A stretch of 64,000 nt of DNA from Bacillota bacterium. Lineage in GTDB: Bacteria; Bacillota; UBA4882; UBA10575. The translations under genes and the position numbers were made by a program. The DNA is taken from positions 42,876-106,875 of the forward strand of contig DUOH01000026.1 in the NCBI GenBank assembly GCA_012838955.1, in the 5' to 3' direction. The notes beneath the pieces are model-generated. The model saw nothing but the letters and a program-made list of their open reading frames with translations, was not told where the DNA came from and did no database searches. This document shows, in pieces, positions 35,080 through 44,646 of this stretch (its first letter is position 1; each line of letters starts with the position of its first letter).

Positions 35080-38000
35080 ATGGGCATGTTTCACAAGCAC
35101 CCGCTTGCTTCTGCGCCTCCGGCGCCCGGAGATAAGCGCCGGGTTGATCGTGACTACCGATAAAGTCAACGATCTCCAAGATCTCACTCTTTACGGCGGA
35201 TAGATCTTCCGGCGCTAAAGAGGTGGAGATGATTTGATTCGGGCGGACAAAATAGATAAAGGCGCCGGAGGGAGTTTTTCCGAAGATCTCCTGCACCGCC
35301 ATGGCGTAAACTGAGATCTGAGACTCATATTCGTGTAAAAGAAAGCCTTGGGGAACCTGCCTGTTGGTCTTGAAGTCCACCACTGTAATCCGGCCGTCAG
35401 GATAAAACAGGAGCCGGTCAATGGTTCCCTTGATCACCACTCCCTCTAAATGAAGGAGAAAAGGATACTCATTTAAGATCCGCACCCCGGGGGAAGGAGA
35501 GAAGGGGCTCTGCAAGTAATTAGCGTACATCGTCTCCAACCGACCGCGGGCTTTTTCTCGCTCCGGCGCGGCCAGACCGCTGAAGTATCCCTCCACTTCC
35601 TGTCTACTGAATGCTCTTGCCTCATCGGTGGCTGCCACTAACCGATGGAACGCCTCACCCAGTATGATTCCAGCCGGTTTTCCGACATCAGCCACTCCGA
35701 TCTGCTCGGCGCCGACTATCGCATAATCACCGTTCGTTCCTAAACGGTGTTCCCAATAAAACCTCCGTGGGCACTGCATAAAGGTTAAAAGAGGGCTGAG
35801 GGCGATCCGCTGCGGAAGGAGAGAATTCCTAGTCCACCCCTGCCAGAGAGCAGTGGCGGCAATCTCCTCCTCCGCCTGGACGAGCTCCTCCGTTCCGTCC
35901 ACGGAAACAGCGGCCTCTACCGTTTCCTCTTCCTCGCGCGTCAGCGCCCGGGGGAGAGGAAGTTCATCCTGTACATAGCTTGCACCCCAGGTGATCTTGA
36001 GGCGATGTCCACCCCAGTTCAGCCAGGAATCAACTCCTCTCGTCAAGCACGCCAAATCAGGAATGGCTTGATAGATCCACTCCAGCCAACTCCCGGCCTG
36101 ATCAAAATCTGCGGCCACCTGGTTCTTAGTGAAGCAACCGGAGAAGAGGAGATAATCCTCGGCCCTGGTCAAGGCTACGTAAAAGAGGCGTTTTAACTCG
36201 GAGATCTCTTCCCTTCTCTGTCGGTCTTTGATCCGTTCCGTTAAAAAAGTCTCCTCCCGTTGCACGCCATTGACTAATACTTTATGGGCAAACCCCAGTT
36301 TTTTATGGAAAAAGACCGGGCTGGTCTGGCTGACCATAAACCTCTGCCCCAATTCCGGGAGGACCACTACGGGAAATTCCAAGCCCTTGGCAGCATGCAC
36401 CGTCATCATCTGCACCACATCATCCTCTTTACCGGTGGGGGCCTCCCCTTCCCGCACGGATAGGGTGGACAATTGCTCAATAAAGGTGACAAACTCCCTC
36501 ACTCCGGAGTAGCCTTTACGGACAAAATCACCAGCTCTGTGTTGGAACTTTTCTAAATTCGCCAAACGCCGTTTCCCATCGGGGAGGGCGCTACTCACCG
36601 CCAGATAGTCTGTTTCTTCCATCGCCAACCGTAATAGATCAGTAATCGTCAATAAATGAATATTCCCCTGCCACTGCCGGAGTAAAGCACGAAAAGCGCA
36701 CAGACGCTCCCTACTCTCCTCGTCAATCTCTGCCGGGAGGTCTTCCCGGTAAAACCCTTTACCCAACCCTTGCGGATAGGCCAACCAAAAAAGCTCATCG
36801 TCGGATAAGGCACAAAACGGTGACCGCAATACTTCAGCCAAGGCTAGGTCATCTGCGGGATTCTCCACTAGACGCAGGAGACTGATTTGATCCTGAATCT
36901 CCGGACGGGAGTAAAATCCGGTTCCCATATTGACCAGAAAGGGAATACGCAACCGGCGAAAAGCCTCTTCATAAGCGCGAAGGTTGGTAGTGGTTCGAAA
37001 TAGTAAAGCCACATCACCATAACCGGCCCGGCGTTCTCCGGACCGGGTTTTCAGAGTGATCTCACCCCGTTCCACGATCTCTTTGATCCGGGTAGCCAGA
37101 GCCGCCGGTTCTGTTCTCCTCTCTTCATGAATGACCATCTCCACCCGGGGGTCATCCGCTGCTTCGTCACTCCGCACCGCAACCAGCGGATGAAATGGAT
37201 AATCCTCCGAGGAGAAGATGGGTTTACATAAATCATTGATCACATCCGCCACCGGCCGGAGGGTTCGGTAGTTTTCTTCCAGAATAAGCGTTCTTCCCTG
37301 CCCACCGAGAAGGTTAGAGGCAGAATCAGAGGAGAATCCGGAGGCCAATTCGGTAATTACTTCCACTTCCGCCCCGCGGAACCGGTAGATCGATTGCTTA
37401 ACATCACCAACCAAAAAAACCCGGCCTTTGGAGTGGCTTACTCCGTTCGCATAAATCAACTTACTCAGGATCTCCCATTGCAGACTGTTTGTATCCTGTA
37501 CCTCATCAAAGAGAAAATAAGCAAAGCGCTCCTGATAGGACCGGGCAATCTCCGGATAGTTCGTTAATAGATCTCTGGCTAAGATCTGTTGGTCACCAAA
37601 GTCCATCCGCCCGGCCATTTCTTTCCGTCTCCGGTACTCCCCGGCAAAAATCCGAAGGTACTCCCGGATGAGAGGTAACTGCTCCCCTGCCACCTTCGTG
37701 ACCAGGGTTTTCCGGAAAGTCTCCAGGCAAGCGCGGATCTCATTAGTGGGCTCCTTTAATTCCCGCACAGTGTTCCGCGGAAGTAAAGAGCAGATCCAGT
37801 CCAGATGGGCCTGGAGCTCCTCTTCCAGAACCTCTGCAGCCATAATCACTGTTTTCGCCGGTTTCCACCCGGCGGCCAATTCATCCAGGCGCTCTTTGGC
37901 TTTGGCGGTAATCTTCGGCAACGAATTACCCAGGACAATAAAGTCCTCCACCGAGCGGCAGAAAGTTGCTTTTACATCCGCCACCGGCGCCAGGCCGTGC

Positions 38001-38596
38001 TTCAGGTTTTCCGCAGAGATCCGCCAGATCTCCTCTAAGGATTGGCCCGATTCCCGCAGAGTGTGGTAAATACCTACCAAATCCCTGGTGAAGAAAGGCA
38101 CGCCTTGTTCCAACACGACCTTGGCCGCCTCCCTTCCGTGCGGACCGTCCAGCAAAAGATGGAGGGCCTCTTCTGCCGCTTCGCTCTGCAAAAGATAGAC
38201 CTCCCCCTCGTCCATCACTTCAGCGCCGGGATCCAAACCAGCCTCCACCGGGTGTTCGGCCAGGAGCGAATAGCATAGACCGTGAATGGTGCTGATGTGC
38301 GCGGCGGTCTCCAACGCTTCCAACTGACGGAGCCAAAAGTCCCGTTCACCCGGGGCGCAGGTTTCGATCTCGGACTTGATCCCCTCTCTGATTCTGGCCC
38401 GCATCTCATCAGCAGCCTTCTTCGTAAAAGTCACGGCCACAATTTGTGGCGCTTCCACACGGCGCTCCTTCAGTAAGGTCAAATACTTAAACGTAAGTAC
38501 CCTGGTCTTTCCCGTACCCGCGCCAGCGGTGACCAGGAGGTCATGGTCAAAATCATGGACCGCCGCCGCCTGTCCGGGATTTAAAAGCATCTTCAT
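35051..38596 (-). CDS. addA: ATP-dependent helicase/nuclease subunit AddA with extra Fe-S-type cysteines
   Basis: 1181 aa. UvrD-type helicase: Walker A GAGTGKT (25-31), motif II F-D-E-V-Q-D-T-N, VGDVKQSIYRFRGA, VALTRAED. The C-terminal RecB-like nuclease has GTIDRL and VVDFKTN. Four cysteines (C942 in M-Q-C-P-R-R-F, C1168, C1171, C1177 as C-x2-C-x5-C) have the spacing of the AddB/Cas4 iron-sulfur staple, which Bacillus AddA lacks. AddAB processes double-strand ends to Chi. Its start overlaps the addB stop by 4 nt (ATGA), so the two are translationally coupled. Confidence 0.94.
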   Translation of the reverse strand: MKMLLNPGQAAAVHDFDHDLLVTAGAGTGKTRVLTFKYLTLLKERRVEAPQIVAVTFTKKAADEMRARIREGIKSEIETCAPGERDFWLRQLEALETAAHISTIHGLCYSLLAEHPVEAGLDPGAEVMDEGEVYLLQSEAAEEALHLLLDGPHGREAAKVVLEQGVPFFTRDLVGIYHTLRESGQSLEEIWRISAENLKHGLAPVADVKATFCRSVEDFIVLGNSLPKITAKAKERLDELAAGWKPAKTVIMAAEVLEEELQAHLDWICSLLPRNTVRELKEPTNEIRACLETFRKTLVTKVAGEQLPLIREYLRIFAGEYRRRKEMAGRMDFGDQQILARDLLTNYPEIARSYQERFAYFLFDEVQDTNSLQWEILSKLIYANGVSHSKGRVFLVGDVKQSIYRFRGAEVEVITELASGFSSDSASNLLGGQGRTLILEENYRTLRPVADVINDLCKPIFSSEDYPFHPLVAVRSDEAADDPRVEMVIHEERRTEPAALATRIKEIVERGEITLKTRSGERRAGYGDVALLFRTTTNLRAYEEAFRRLRIPFLVNMGTGFYSRPEIQDQISLLRLVENPADDLALAEVLRSPFCALSDDELFWLAYPQGLGKGFYREDLPAEIDEESRERLCAFRALLRQWQGNIHLLTITDLLRLAMEETDYLAVSSALPDGKRRLANLEKFQHRAGDFVRKGYSGVREFVTFIEQLSTLSVREGEAPTGKEDDVVQMMTVHAAKGLEFPVVVLPELGQRFMVSQTSPVFFHKKLGFAHKVLVNGVQREETFLTERIKDRQRREEISELKRLFYVALTRAEDYLLFSGCFTKNQVAADFDQAGSWLEWIYQAIPDLACLTRGVDSWLNWGGHRLKITWGASYVQDELPLPRALTREEEETVEAAVSVDGTEELVQAEEEIAATALWQGWTRNSLLPQRIALSPLLTFMQCPRRFYWEHRLGTNGDYAIVGAEQIGVADVGKPAGIILGEAFHRLVAATDEARAFSRQEVEGYFSGLAAPEREKARGRLETMYANYLQSPFSPSPGVRILNEYPFLLHLEGVVIKGTIDRLLFYPDGRITVVDFKTNRQVPQGFLLHEYESQISVYAMAVQEIFGKTPSGAFIYFVRPNQIISTSLAPEDLSAVKSEILEIVDFIGSHDQPGAYLRAPEAQKQAGACETCPFIPWCEAAP

Positions 38597-41500
38597 GCGC
38601 TCTCACCTCCAAGCGACCCGCCCCGGCAAACCCGGGAGAAGAGACAGTACGTCGGGCATTTCTCCTCCGGAGGCAACAGAGGAAATTCTCCGGAGATCAT
38701 CCCTATATAGTACTGTAATGCTCTTCGACGGCTGTCGGCCAGCAACTCCTGCCACTCCGCTTCTTTCAATTCCCGCAGCTTGATTTGGAACCGGTCACTG
38801 AAACCTTCCCACCAGAACCCATCCTTTCTTTCACTCCGGGCCAGATTATAATAGCTCATCCCTACCGCCTTCCGGGCCTCAGGATAGAGCTCCTGCAAAG
38901 CTTGGAGGTATAAAGGAAGTTGCAGTAATTTTCCTTCCTTTATTCCTTTCACCCGGTCAGAGCCGCCGCTTTTATAATCGTAAACAATAAAACCGCCGTC
39001 TTCCGCCAAGTCGACCCGGTCTATCTTTCCTCTCACCCTCAACACTACCTCTTTTGCCGCGTGAGGACCCACGTGCGTACGATCAGTAATCTCGTAACTC
39101 GTGGCTGGTCGCTTGTCGCTCGTGGCGCGGGAACCCGCGTGCACGCGTTCAGAAGCCACCCATTCGCCTACGATCTGAAAAGGACGGCCGGTGGAATCCG
39201 GATCGCCGTCGGAAACCGGTCCGCCAAACCCTAACTCTATGTACCGGGGTCTATAGGTTTGACCGGTCTTTTTCTGCCAGGTAATCTCTTCCTGCAACAA
39301 TCTACAGAGTTTCACCAGTAAGGACTCTCTCTGCAAAGCGCTTAAGTTTTGATAAATCGCCGGCCGGTGCGGCGACACTTCCGGATAGTATAGATTAACC
39401 AAGCTCCGGATCTCCTTCAGATAAACCTGGTATTCCCGCTCATTTAAGGCTTCACCCCGGTGTTCTCGAAAGAAGTCCCTTAACACCGCATGAAGGATAC
39501 TACCCTCCGTCAACCGGTCCGGTAAATAGGTAGGCTCCGTCAACTGATCCAGTTTCAAAAGACGGCTGCAGAAAAAAGCAAAAGGGCAGGCGGCATAGTC
39601 CTCCAGCGCTGTAAGGCTCAATGGCTCTTTCGTCAGTGCCCGGCGGACTTCATCAGCGGCTCGGTCCCCCAAAATCCCGGTAAAAACCGGGCGTCTTCGG
39701 CCTGCCGCAGTCTTACCCGCCGCCTGTTTGCGCATGGGAGTAAACAAGGGTTCATGCGCAGGCTTGTCCGCAACAGGCAGGGTCGAATAGAGCAAAGAAA
39801 AGCCTTTGACCGGAACCTGCAAGGGAAGAGCGGGAAACAGTCCCCGTAAATCTTCCCAGAAGGTACTGGGATTGACGGGATGCCCATCCTCGTCCGACCG
39901 GCAACAACTAACCACCAGGGTGCCAGTAGCGGAAGAAAGGGCATTATAAAAAGCCAGCCTCTGCAGGCTTAGATCTTCCGCCGCTGTCCGCAGGGAAAAG
40001 CCGCGCTGCCGCCAAAAAGAAAGATCCCCTTCCTCCAGCGCCCAACCGGTAGAGGCGCGGGTGGGCCAGAATCCTTCATTCAGTCCGGTCAGAAAAGTTA
40101 CCTTGAACCGTAAACCCCTGGCCTCTTGGGGACTGAGGATCCGGATCCCGCTCCCCCAACCGTAAGGAATACTTTTGGCGCCGGTAGACAGAATATCCTC
40201 CAAGATCAAGATAAAATCCGCCAGGCTGATCTGCCAATCCCCAAGCAATCCGGTGAGGAAAATCAAGTTGGCCAGGATCTCTTGGACTGTACAGAGCAGT
40301 GAGGTCTGGATGAAGCCAGCTTTAACCAGTTGTTGCGGTCTCTCTTCCCCACCTACCTCAGGCGAGACTTCACACCTGTTTTCTGTAAAAAGCAAGGCCT
40401 TTAACAACTGCGGACTGGCCAGCCACTGGCGACAGAGGTTAAGATACTCTCCGATCCATGCTTCTTGTGGGATCTTTGACAAAAAAGAGAAGACAAACTC
40501 CGTCTCCGCCTCCGGGTATATGTCCCGGATCACTCCGTTCCAGTCCTCCAAGCCTTCAGGTAGGACCGAATACAACTGCCTGGTGGGGATGACTCCCGCC
40601 CAACGCAGTAATTTGACCATCCCGGCCCAGGAAAAACCCTGGTTCACAACGACAAATGGTTGCAGCAAAGCCCGCGCCACCGGTTGAAACCGCAGAGTCT
40701 TTTTGATTTGACCGGTAACGGGTAGCCCGGTGGCTGTGAAAATCTCATAGATCTCTTTAAGATTTCCGGTATACGGTGTGATGACACCGATCTCCCCCGG
40801 ATCTAAAGTGGGGTCTTTATGTAGAGCCTTCTTCACTTCCAAGGCAATGACCTTCATTTCTCTTCGCCATCCACCGTCGATCTGAAGAAAGTGTAGAGTC
40901 TCATCTCCTTCCCGTACGCCCGGTTGGACGGGGACGGTTTCCGGTTGCCATAAAGCGGACTGCAGATAAGAAAGGTTGGTGGTTTTTAGAGCAGCGCCAT
41001 GCTGAACTTGGGCTGTCCGTCCGGATGGACCGGACTTCCCGCCTTGCCCGTCTCGAGCATTCCCAGGTTCTTCCGCTGGTTGCGGTAACCGGTTTGATAG
41101 GAGTTCTGCCGCTGAATCCTGAACTTCTCCTGTAACAAACGGAGCAAGGTCATTCCCGGAGCCCTCTTTAGCGCCGGGCGACTTTTCCAGCCGCAGCCGG
41201 GGGGAGTAAACGCCTGGGCGCCCCTCTGCCGAGACATCAAGGAGGATGGTGACCTCAGTCACCCGGGCAAGCGCGCGCAGAAATCTCTCTTGCTCCACAG
41301 TAAAGTCGGAAAACCCTATAACAAACAGGTGACTCAGGCTCTTTGCCCAAGCGCTCTGCGGGAGATCCACGGTAGCATGGGCCAACTTTTCTTCCTGATC
41401 CGCCCACTTATGCACGGAAAGCAATCTTTGATACTCATAGTAGATCAGGGAAAAATCCTGCAACGCCGGACGTTCGTAGGTCAAGTCCCGAGTGACCCAC

Positions 41501-41922
41501 TCCCGTAAAGCCCGGGCGGAGACTCCGCTCCTTTTTAAAGTGGTGATCTCCTCTCTGAGGGCGGAGAAGAACCCGGCAGAAGTTAAGGCCTGTCCATAGT
41601 AGGGGATCTTCCCCTCCGTTCTCAACTGAGTAAAGACCTTCCGTAAAACAAAGGAGACTTCTTCTGTTGACAATGAAGTCCAATCCGTCCTTTGCTCCTC
41701 CCAGATCTCCCTAATCAAACCGGCAAACAACAAAAAGCGGGCCCCGCCGTAACTACCGGACTCCTGGAGTAGTTTCTCCTCCCAGAACTCCAGCAGGGGC
41801 TGGGTGGGAAAGAGGCAAACCACTCCCGATCCTGCTCCCGGTGTAGGCCAAAACCGTTTGATTATTTTGTGAAATACCTTTAGCGGAGAAGCATATAACT
41901 GCGGATCGCGAATAATCCTCAC
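38593..41922 (-). CDS. addB: AddB/RexB-like nuclease subunit
   Basis: 1109 aa from a GTG at 41922 with GGAGGGG 6 nt upstream; the frame stays open farther but without a site. UvrD-like core (QEARGLRFKVTFLTGLNEG) and a C-terminal PD-(D/E)XK nuclease (GSILHAVLRDFF, VRGKIDRVDL, VYDYKSGG). Fe-S cysteines: C779 (A-C-P-F-A-F-F-C), C1089, C1093, C1099, spaced C-x3-C-x5-C. No N-terminal Walker A is visible, as in RexB. Two low-complexity inserts (about 247-314 and 921-955) interrupt it; the second is encoded by a heptamer repeat. Confidence 0.9.
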   Translation of the reverse strand: MRIIRDPQLYASPLKVFHKIIKRFWPTPGAGSGVVCLFPTQPLLEFWEEKLLQESGSYGGARFLLFAGLIREIWEEQRTDWTSLSTEEVSFVLRKVFTQLRTEGKIPYYGQALTSAGFFSALREEITTLKRSGVSARALREWVTRDLTYERPALQDFSLIYYEYQRLLSVHKWADQEEKLAHATVDLPQSAWAKSLSHLFVIGFSDFTVEQERFLRALARVTEVTILLDVSAEGRPGVYSPRLRLEKSPGAKEGSGNDLAPFVTGEVQDSAAELLSNRLPQPAEEPGNARDGQGGKSGPSGRTAQVQHGAALKTTNLSYLQSALWQPETVPVQPGVREGDETLHFLQIDGGWRREMKVIALEVKKALHKDPTLDPGEIGVITPYTGNLKEIYEIFTATGLPVTGQIKKTLRFQPVARALLQPFVVVNQGFSWAGMVKLLRWAGVIPTRQLYSVLPEGLEDWNGVIRDIYPEAETEFVFSFLSKIPQEAWIGEYLNLCRQWLASPQLLKALLFTENRCEVSPEVGGEERPQQLVKAGFIQTSLLCTVQEILANLIFLTGLLGDWQISLADFILILEDILSTGAKSIPYGWGSGIRILSPQEARGLRFKVTFLTGLNEGFWPTRASTGWALEEGDLSFWRQRGFSLRTAAEDLSLQRLAFYNALSSATGTLVVSCCRSDEDGHPVNPSTFWEDLRGLFPALPLQVPVKGFSLLYSTLPVADKPAHEPLFTPMRKQAAGKTAAGRRRPVFTGILGDRAADEVRRALTKEPLSLTALEDYAACPFAFFCSRLLKLDQLTEPTYLPDRLTEGSILHAVLRDFFREHRGEALNEREYQVYLKEIRSLVNLYYPEVSPHRPAIYQNLSALQRESLLVKLCRLLQEEITWQKKTGQTYRPRYIELGFGGPVSDGDPDSTGRPFQIVGEWVASERVHAGSRATSDKRPATSYEITDRTHVGPHAAKEVVLRVRGKIDRVDLAEDGGFIVYDYKSGGSDRVKGIKEGKLLQLPLYLQALQELYPEARKAVGMSYYNLARSERKDGFWWEGFSDRFQIKLRELKEAEWQELLADSRRRALQYYIGMISGEFPLLPPEEKCPTYCLFSRVCRGGSLGGESA
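39061..39150. repeat. Heptamer-repeat insertion inside addB
   Basis: Five tandem heptamers of form CTnGTnn at 39091, 39098, 39105, 39112 and 39119, preceded by a degenerate copy at 39084. They are flanked by similar G-A/G-A-C-C-C-A/G-C-G-T-G-C blocks (39065-39077, 39130-39143). The reading frame stays open, adding about 35 residues (R-A-T-S-D-K-R-P-A-T-S) within the nuclease domain between conserved blocks. Confidence 0.7.
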
Positions 41923-42125
41923 AAAAAACCCCTCCAAAACCGGGTATATTCTCCATAAATCATACACTATTACACTTCTCGGCCGCGCCATTTGTTCCTG
42001 CCTAGAAAAAAGCTGCGCGTTAAAGACAATTGTCATCCGATAAACAATACTTCTTACTGTCACAGGCTATATCTGGATTGCGTAATTGTGCGTATGTATA
42101 ATTACGAATTATGCAAATAACAAAG

Positions 42126-43079
42126 TCAAGCAAATCTGTGCAAGGCTTTGCCGTTCAGGTAGGTAAAGCGCCTACCCTGAAAGGTATTTCTCCGTACCAT
42201 CTCCGCAACGATCAGATCGTGTATCTTCCACCAACTGCGATCCCAATTAACAAAGAGAGCGCCTGTTTCCGGAGCACGTCCCAGCAACCTTTGGACGGCA
42301 ATCTCCGGGCTTAGGTATTCTAAGAATAAGATCACCCGTTCCACATACTCCGCCAGGGGGATCATCTTCAGTTCTCCCTCTTTATATTTCCGGGCAAAGA
42401 CGGTTCCCTCCCGGATATAAAGGGCATGCAGTTTAACAGTATCCACCCCCAAGGCGGAAAGGACCTTTGCATTCTCCACTGCGTCCGCCCGCTCATCCCC
42501 GGGGAGATTCAGGATTAAGTGGGCGGTAACCTCCAGATTATACTTCTTACTCAACAAAACAGCGTTGATGAATTCCCCCAAGGTGTGTCCGCGGTTTACC
42601 TTGTGCAAGGTATGATAATTCACGGTCTGCAGTCCATACTCGAAACTCAACCTCACGGAAGGCCTCTTCTCCGCTACTAAAGCGAGCAGGGCGGTGATGT
42701 ATTCCTCTGATATACAATCCGGTCTGGTCGATAAGGCGATCTCCACCAGATCTTCTACGGACAAGGCTTCCTTCACATATGATAAGAGTTCTTCCAAAGG
42801 AAGATAGGTGTTGGAAAAGTTTTGAAAATAAGCGATAAACTTTTTTGCCCCATACCTCTTCCCAATATAGGCCTTATTCTTCTCCAATTGCTGCCGCACG
42901 CTCAAAGCGGCTGGCAGGTTCTCAAATCCGGCCGCCTCCTCCCCGCAGAAATGACAACCGTCCCTGCCCAAAGTCCCGTCCCGGTTCGGGCAGGATACCC
43001 GCAGGTTTACCGGTAATTTATAAACTTTCTCTCCGTGCTTCTTCTTTAAATAATCCGCATAGCGATAATATCTTTCCAT
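42126..43079 (-). CDS. mnmL: Radical SAM protein MnmL (YtqA, TIGR01212 family)
   Basis: 317 aa from the ATG at 43079 (AGGTG 9 nt upstream; family start M-E-R-Y-Y-x-Y). The radical-SAM cysteines are C-x11-C-x2-C in SCPNRDGTLGRDGCHFCGE, the Elp3-like arrangement of this family. In Bacillus, YtqA (MnmL) is reported to act in the conversion of cmnm5U34 of tRNA to nm5U, followed by methylation by MnmM. The mnmM-like gene lies directly upstream, supporting this. Confidence 0.88.
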   Translation of the reverse strand: MERYYRYADYLKKKHGEKVYKLPVNLRVSCPNRDGTLGRDGCHFCGEEAAGFENLPAALSVRQQLEKNKAYIGKRYGAKKFIAYFQNFSNTYLPLEELLSYVKEALSVEDLVEIALSTRPDCISEEYITALLALVAEKRPSVRLSFEYGLQTVNYHTLHKVNRGHTLGEFINAVLLSKKYNLEVTAHLILNLPGDERADAVENAKVLSALGVDTVKLHALYIREGTVFARKYKEGELKMIPLAEYVERVILFLEYLSPEIAVQRLLGRAPETGALFVNWDRSWWKIHDLIVAEMVRRNTFQGRRFTYLNGKALHRFA

Positions 43080-43115
43080 AAACGTCACACCTGTCGAGAT
43101 ATATTTGGAATACAC

Positions 43116-43691
43116 TCACCCCGGCCTCTTCTTCACCATCAATACCTGCGGCGGTCCCTTGGGTTGGTTGAGAAAGGAATACCGAGCCACATTATACTCC
43201 TTAGCGGCCAGCGTCCGAAGAAACCTGAAGATCGCCGCGGTCTCTTCCCGGCCGCCGGGATGTCCGGTATAGGCCACTAAAACAATGATTCCGCCCGGTC
43301 TCAACAGGTTCAATCCCGCCTGCAGGGCAGCCACAGTAGTTTCCCCTTTGGTGACGACGCTTTTATCTCCCCCGGGCAGGTAGCCAAGGTTGAAGAGGAC
43401 TCCATCCACAGCCGTCATCCCCAAATATTTTCCCAGATATTCATGGCCGTCCTTGATTAGTTTAACCCGGCGCTCCAGATGATGCGCGCACAGAAGAGCA
43501 TGGGTGTTGGCGATGGCCTGCTCTTGCCGGTCAAAAGCGTAAACGATCCCCTCTTCTCCCACTAACCCGGCGAGAAAAAGTGTATCATGACCGTTACCGG
43601 CGGTGGCGTCCACCACTGTTGCTCCTTCCGCAATATGCTGGTGAAAAACGAAATGTGAAAATTCCACTGCCTGCATTAGATCGTCTTTCAT
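43116..43691 (-). CDS. mnmM: tRNA 5-aminomethyl-uridine methyltransferase MnmM (YtqB)
   Basis: 191 aa class I SAM methyltransferase. Motif I VDATAGNGHDT (27-37), acidic Asp54 of the SAM-ribose site in YAFDRQ, and the family block FNLGYLPGGDKS. YtqB/MnmM methylates nm5U34 to mnm5U34 of tRNA in Gram-positives. It is 36 nt upstream of mnmL in the same unit, with the same pairing as in Bacillus. Confidence 0.88.
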   Translation of the reverse strand: MKDDLMQAVEFSHFVFHQHIAEGATVVDATAGNGHDTLFLAGLVGEEGIVYAFDRQEQAIANTHALLCAHHLERRVKLIKDGHEYLGKYLGMTAVDGVLFNLGYLPGGDKSVVTKGETTVAALQAGLNLLRPGGIIVLVAYTGHPGGREETAAIFRFLRTLAAKEYNVARYSFLNQPKGPPQVLMVKKRPG

Positions 43692-44080
43692 CTAGTAACC
43701 CTTCTTCCCAATACCTTCTTCATTACCCTCTACCACAGCTGGGGATCGTTATTTCCATAAGTTTTTACTGATCCGAACGCCGGAAATTGCTCACGCCGGG
43801 CCCCTCCTTTGTCTGAAGATGATCTTCTAAGCTTAAGTACTAGGTTTAGCTGGTTGTCTTAGTTTATTACATCTCTTACCCCTTCTGCGCTTCCCTCTTA
43901 TTTTAATAGAAAAAACCCCTTCCGAAAAGGAAAATGATTAATAATCGCCAGGCATTCGGAGAAAGAATTAAAATCCTTCTTGACAGAGGGGGATTTCTAT
44001 GCTTAAATATATTCGTTTGTGAGTTTAGCCTTTGTAAACATCAGGTTTATTTTTAAAAACTTTTAGATAGGATGTTTTTT
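43692..44080. other. Divergent intergenic region mnmM / polyamine operon
   Basis: About 390 nt without genes, except a 7-codon frame (M-L-K-Y-I-R-L) at 43999 that is probably not significant. The pot promoter at 43980-44008 lies here. Confidence 0.5.
43980..44008 (+). promoter_or_regulatory. Promoter of the XRE-potABCD operon, TTGACA-17-TTAAAT
   Basis: A perfect -35 TTGACA (43980-43985), 17-nt spacer, and -10 TTAAAT (44003-44008), 73 nt upstream of the regulator start. Confidence 0.75.
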
Positions 44081-44620
44081 ATGAATATCGGAGCAAAGAT
44101 CAAAGATCTCAGGCTGAAGAACCAGCTCACCCAGGAAGAGCTTGCCAGTAGGTGTGAGTTGTCCAAGGGTTTCATTTCCCAGCTGGAGCGGAATCTGACT
44201 TCACCCTCCATCGCCACGCTCCTCGATATCTTAGAGTGTTTAGGGACAAATATTAAAGATTTTTTCAATGAAACCGTTGAGGAGAAGATCGTCTTTAGAA
44301 AAGAGGACTTATTCGTAACGGAAAATGACGAGCTGAAGTATAAAATTGACTGGCTGGTGCCGAACTCGCAGAAGAACCGGATGGAACCCATCCTCTTGAC
44401 TCTAGAACCCGGAGGCGCTACCGAGGTGGATGATCCACATGACGGAGAAGAGTTCGGATATGTCTTGACCGGAAGTATCTTTATTCACCTTGGTAAAAAA
44501 AAGCTAAAGGCCAAGAAGCATGAGAGCTTCTACTTTAAGGCCAGTGTCAATCATTATCTTTCAAACGCCGGGAAGAAACCTGCCAGTCTGTTGTGGATCT
44601 CAACCCCGCCCAACTTCTAA
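44081..44620 (+). CDS. XRE-cupin transcriptional regulator (PuuR-like)
   Basis: 179 aa from the ATG at 44081 (AGGA 8 nt upstream; an ATG 9 nt earlier has no site). N-terminal HTH_3 (1-60, LTQEELASRCELSKGFISQLER) and C-terminal cupin (about 105-177, HDGEEFGYVLTGSIFIHLG). Such proteins sense small molecules; those leading potABCD operons probably sense polyamines. It is cotranscribed with potA (26-nt gap). Confidence 0.9.
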   Translation: MNIGAKIKDLRLKNQLTQEELASRCELSKGFISQLERNLTSPSIATLLDILECLGTNIKDFFNETVEEKIVFRKEDLFVTENDELKYKIDWLVPNSQKNRMEPILLTLEPGGATEVDDPHDGEEFGYVLTGSIFIHLGKKKLKAKKHESFYFKASVNHYLSNAGKKPASLLWISTPPNF

Positions 44621-44646
44621 GAAATATTGACTAAGTGAGGGATGTC

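Noticed and set aside
39061..39150. Heptamer array considered as a CRISPR fragment
   Set aside because: The period is 7 nt with no spacers and it lies within a coding frame.
40175..40687. 170-codon plus-strand frame over addB
   Set aside because: Shadow of addB, no start signal and no family resemblance.
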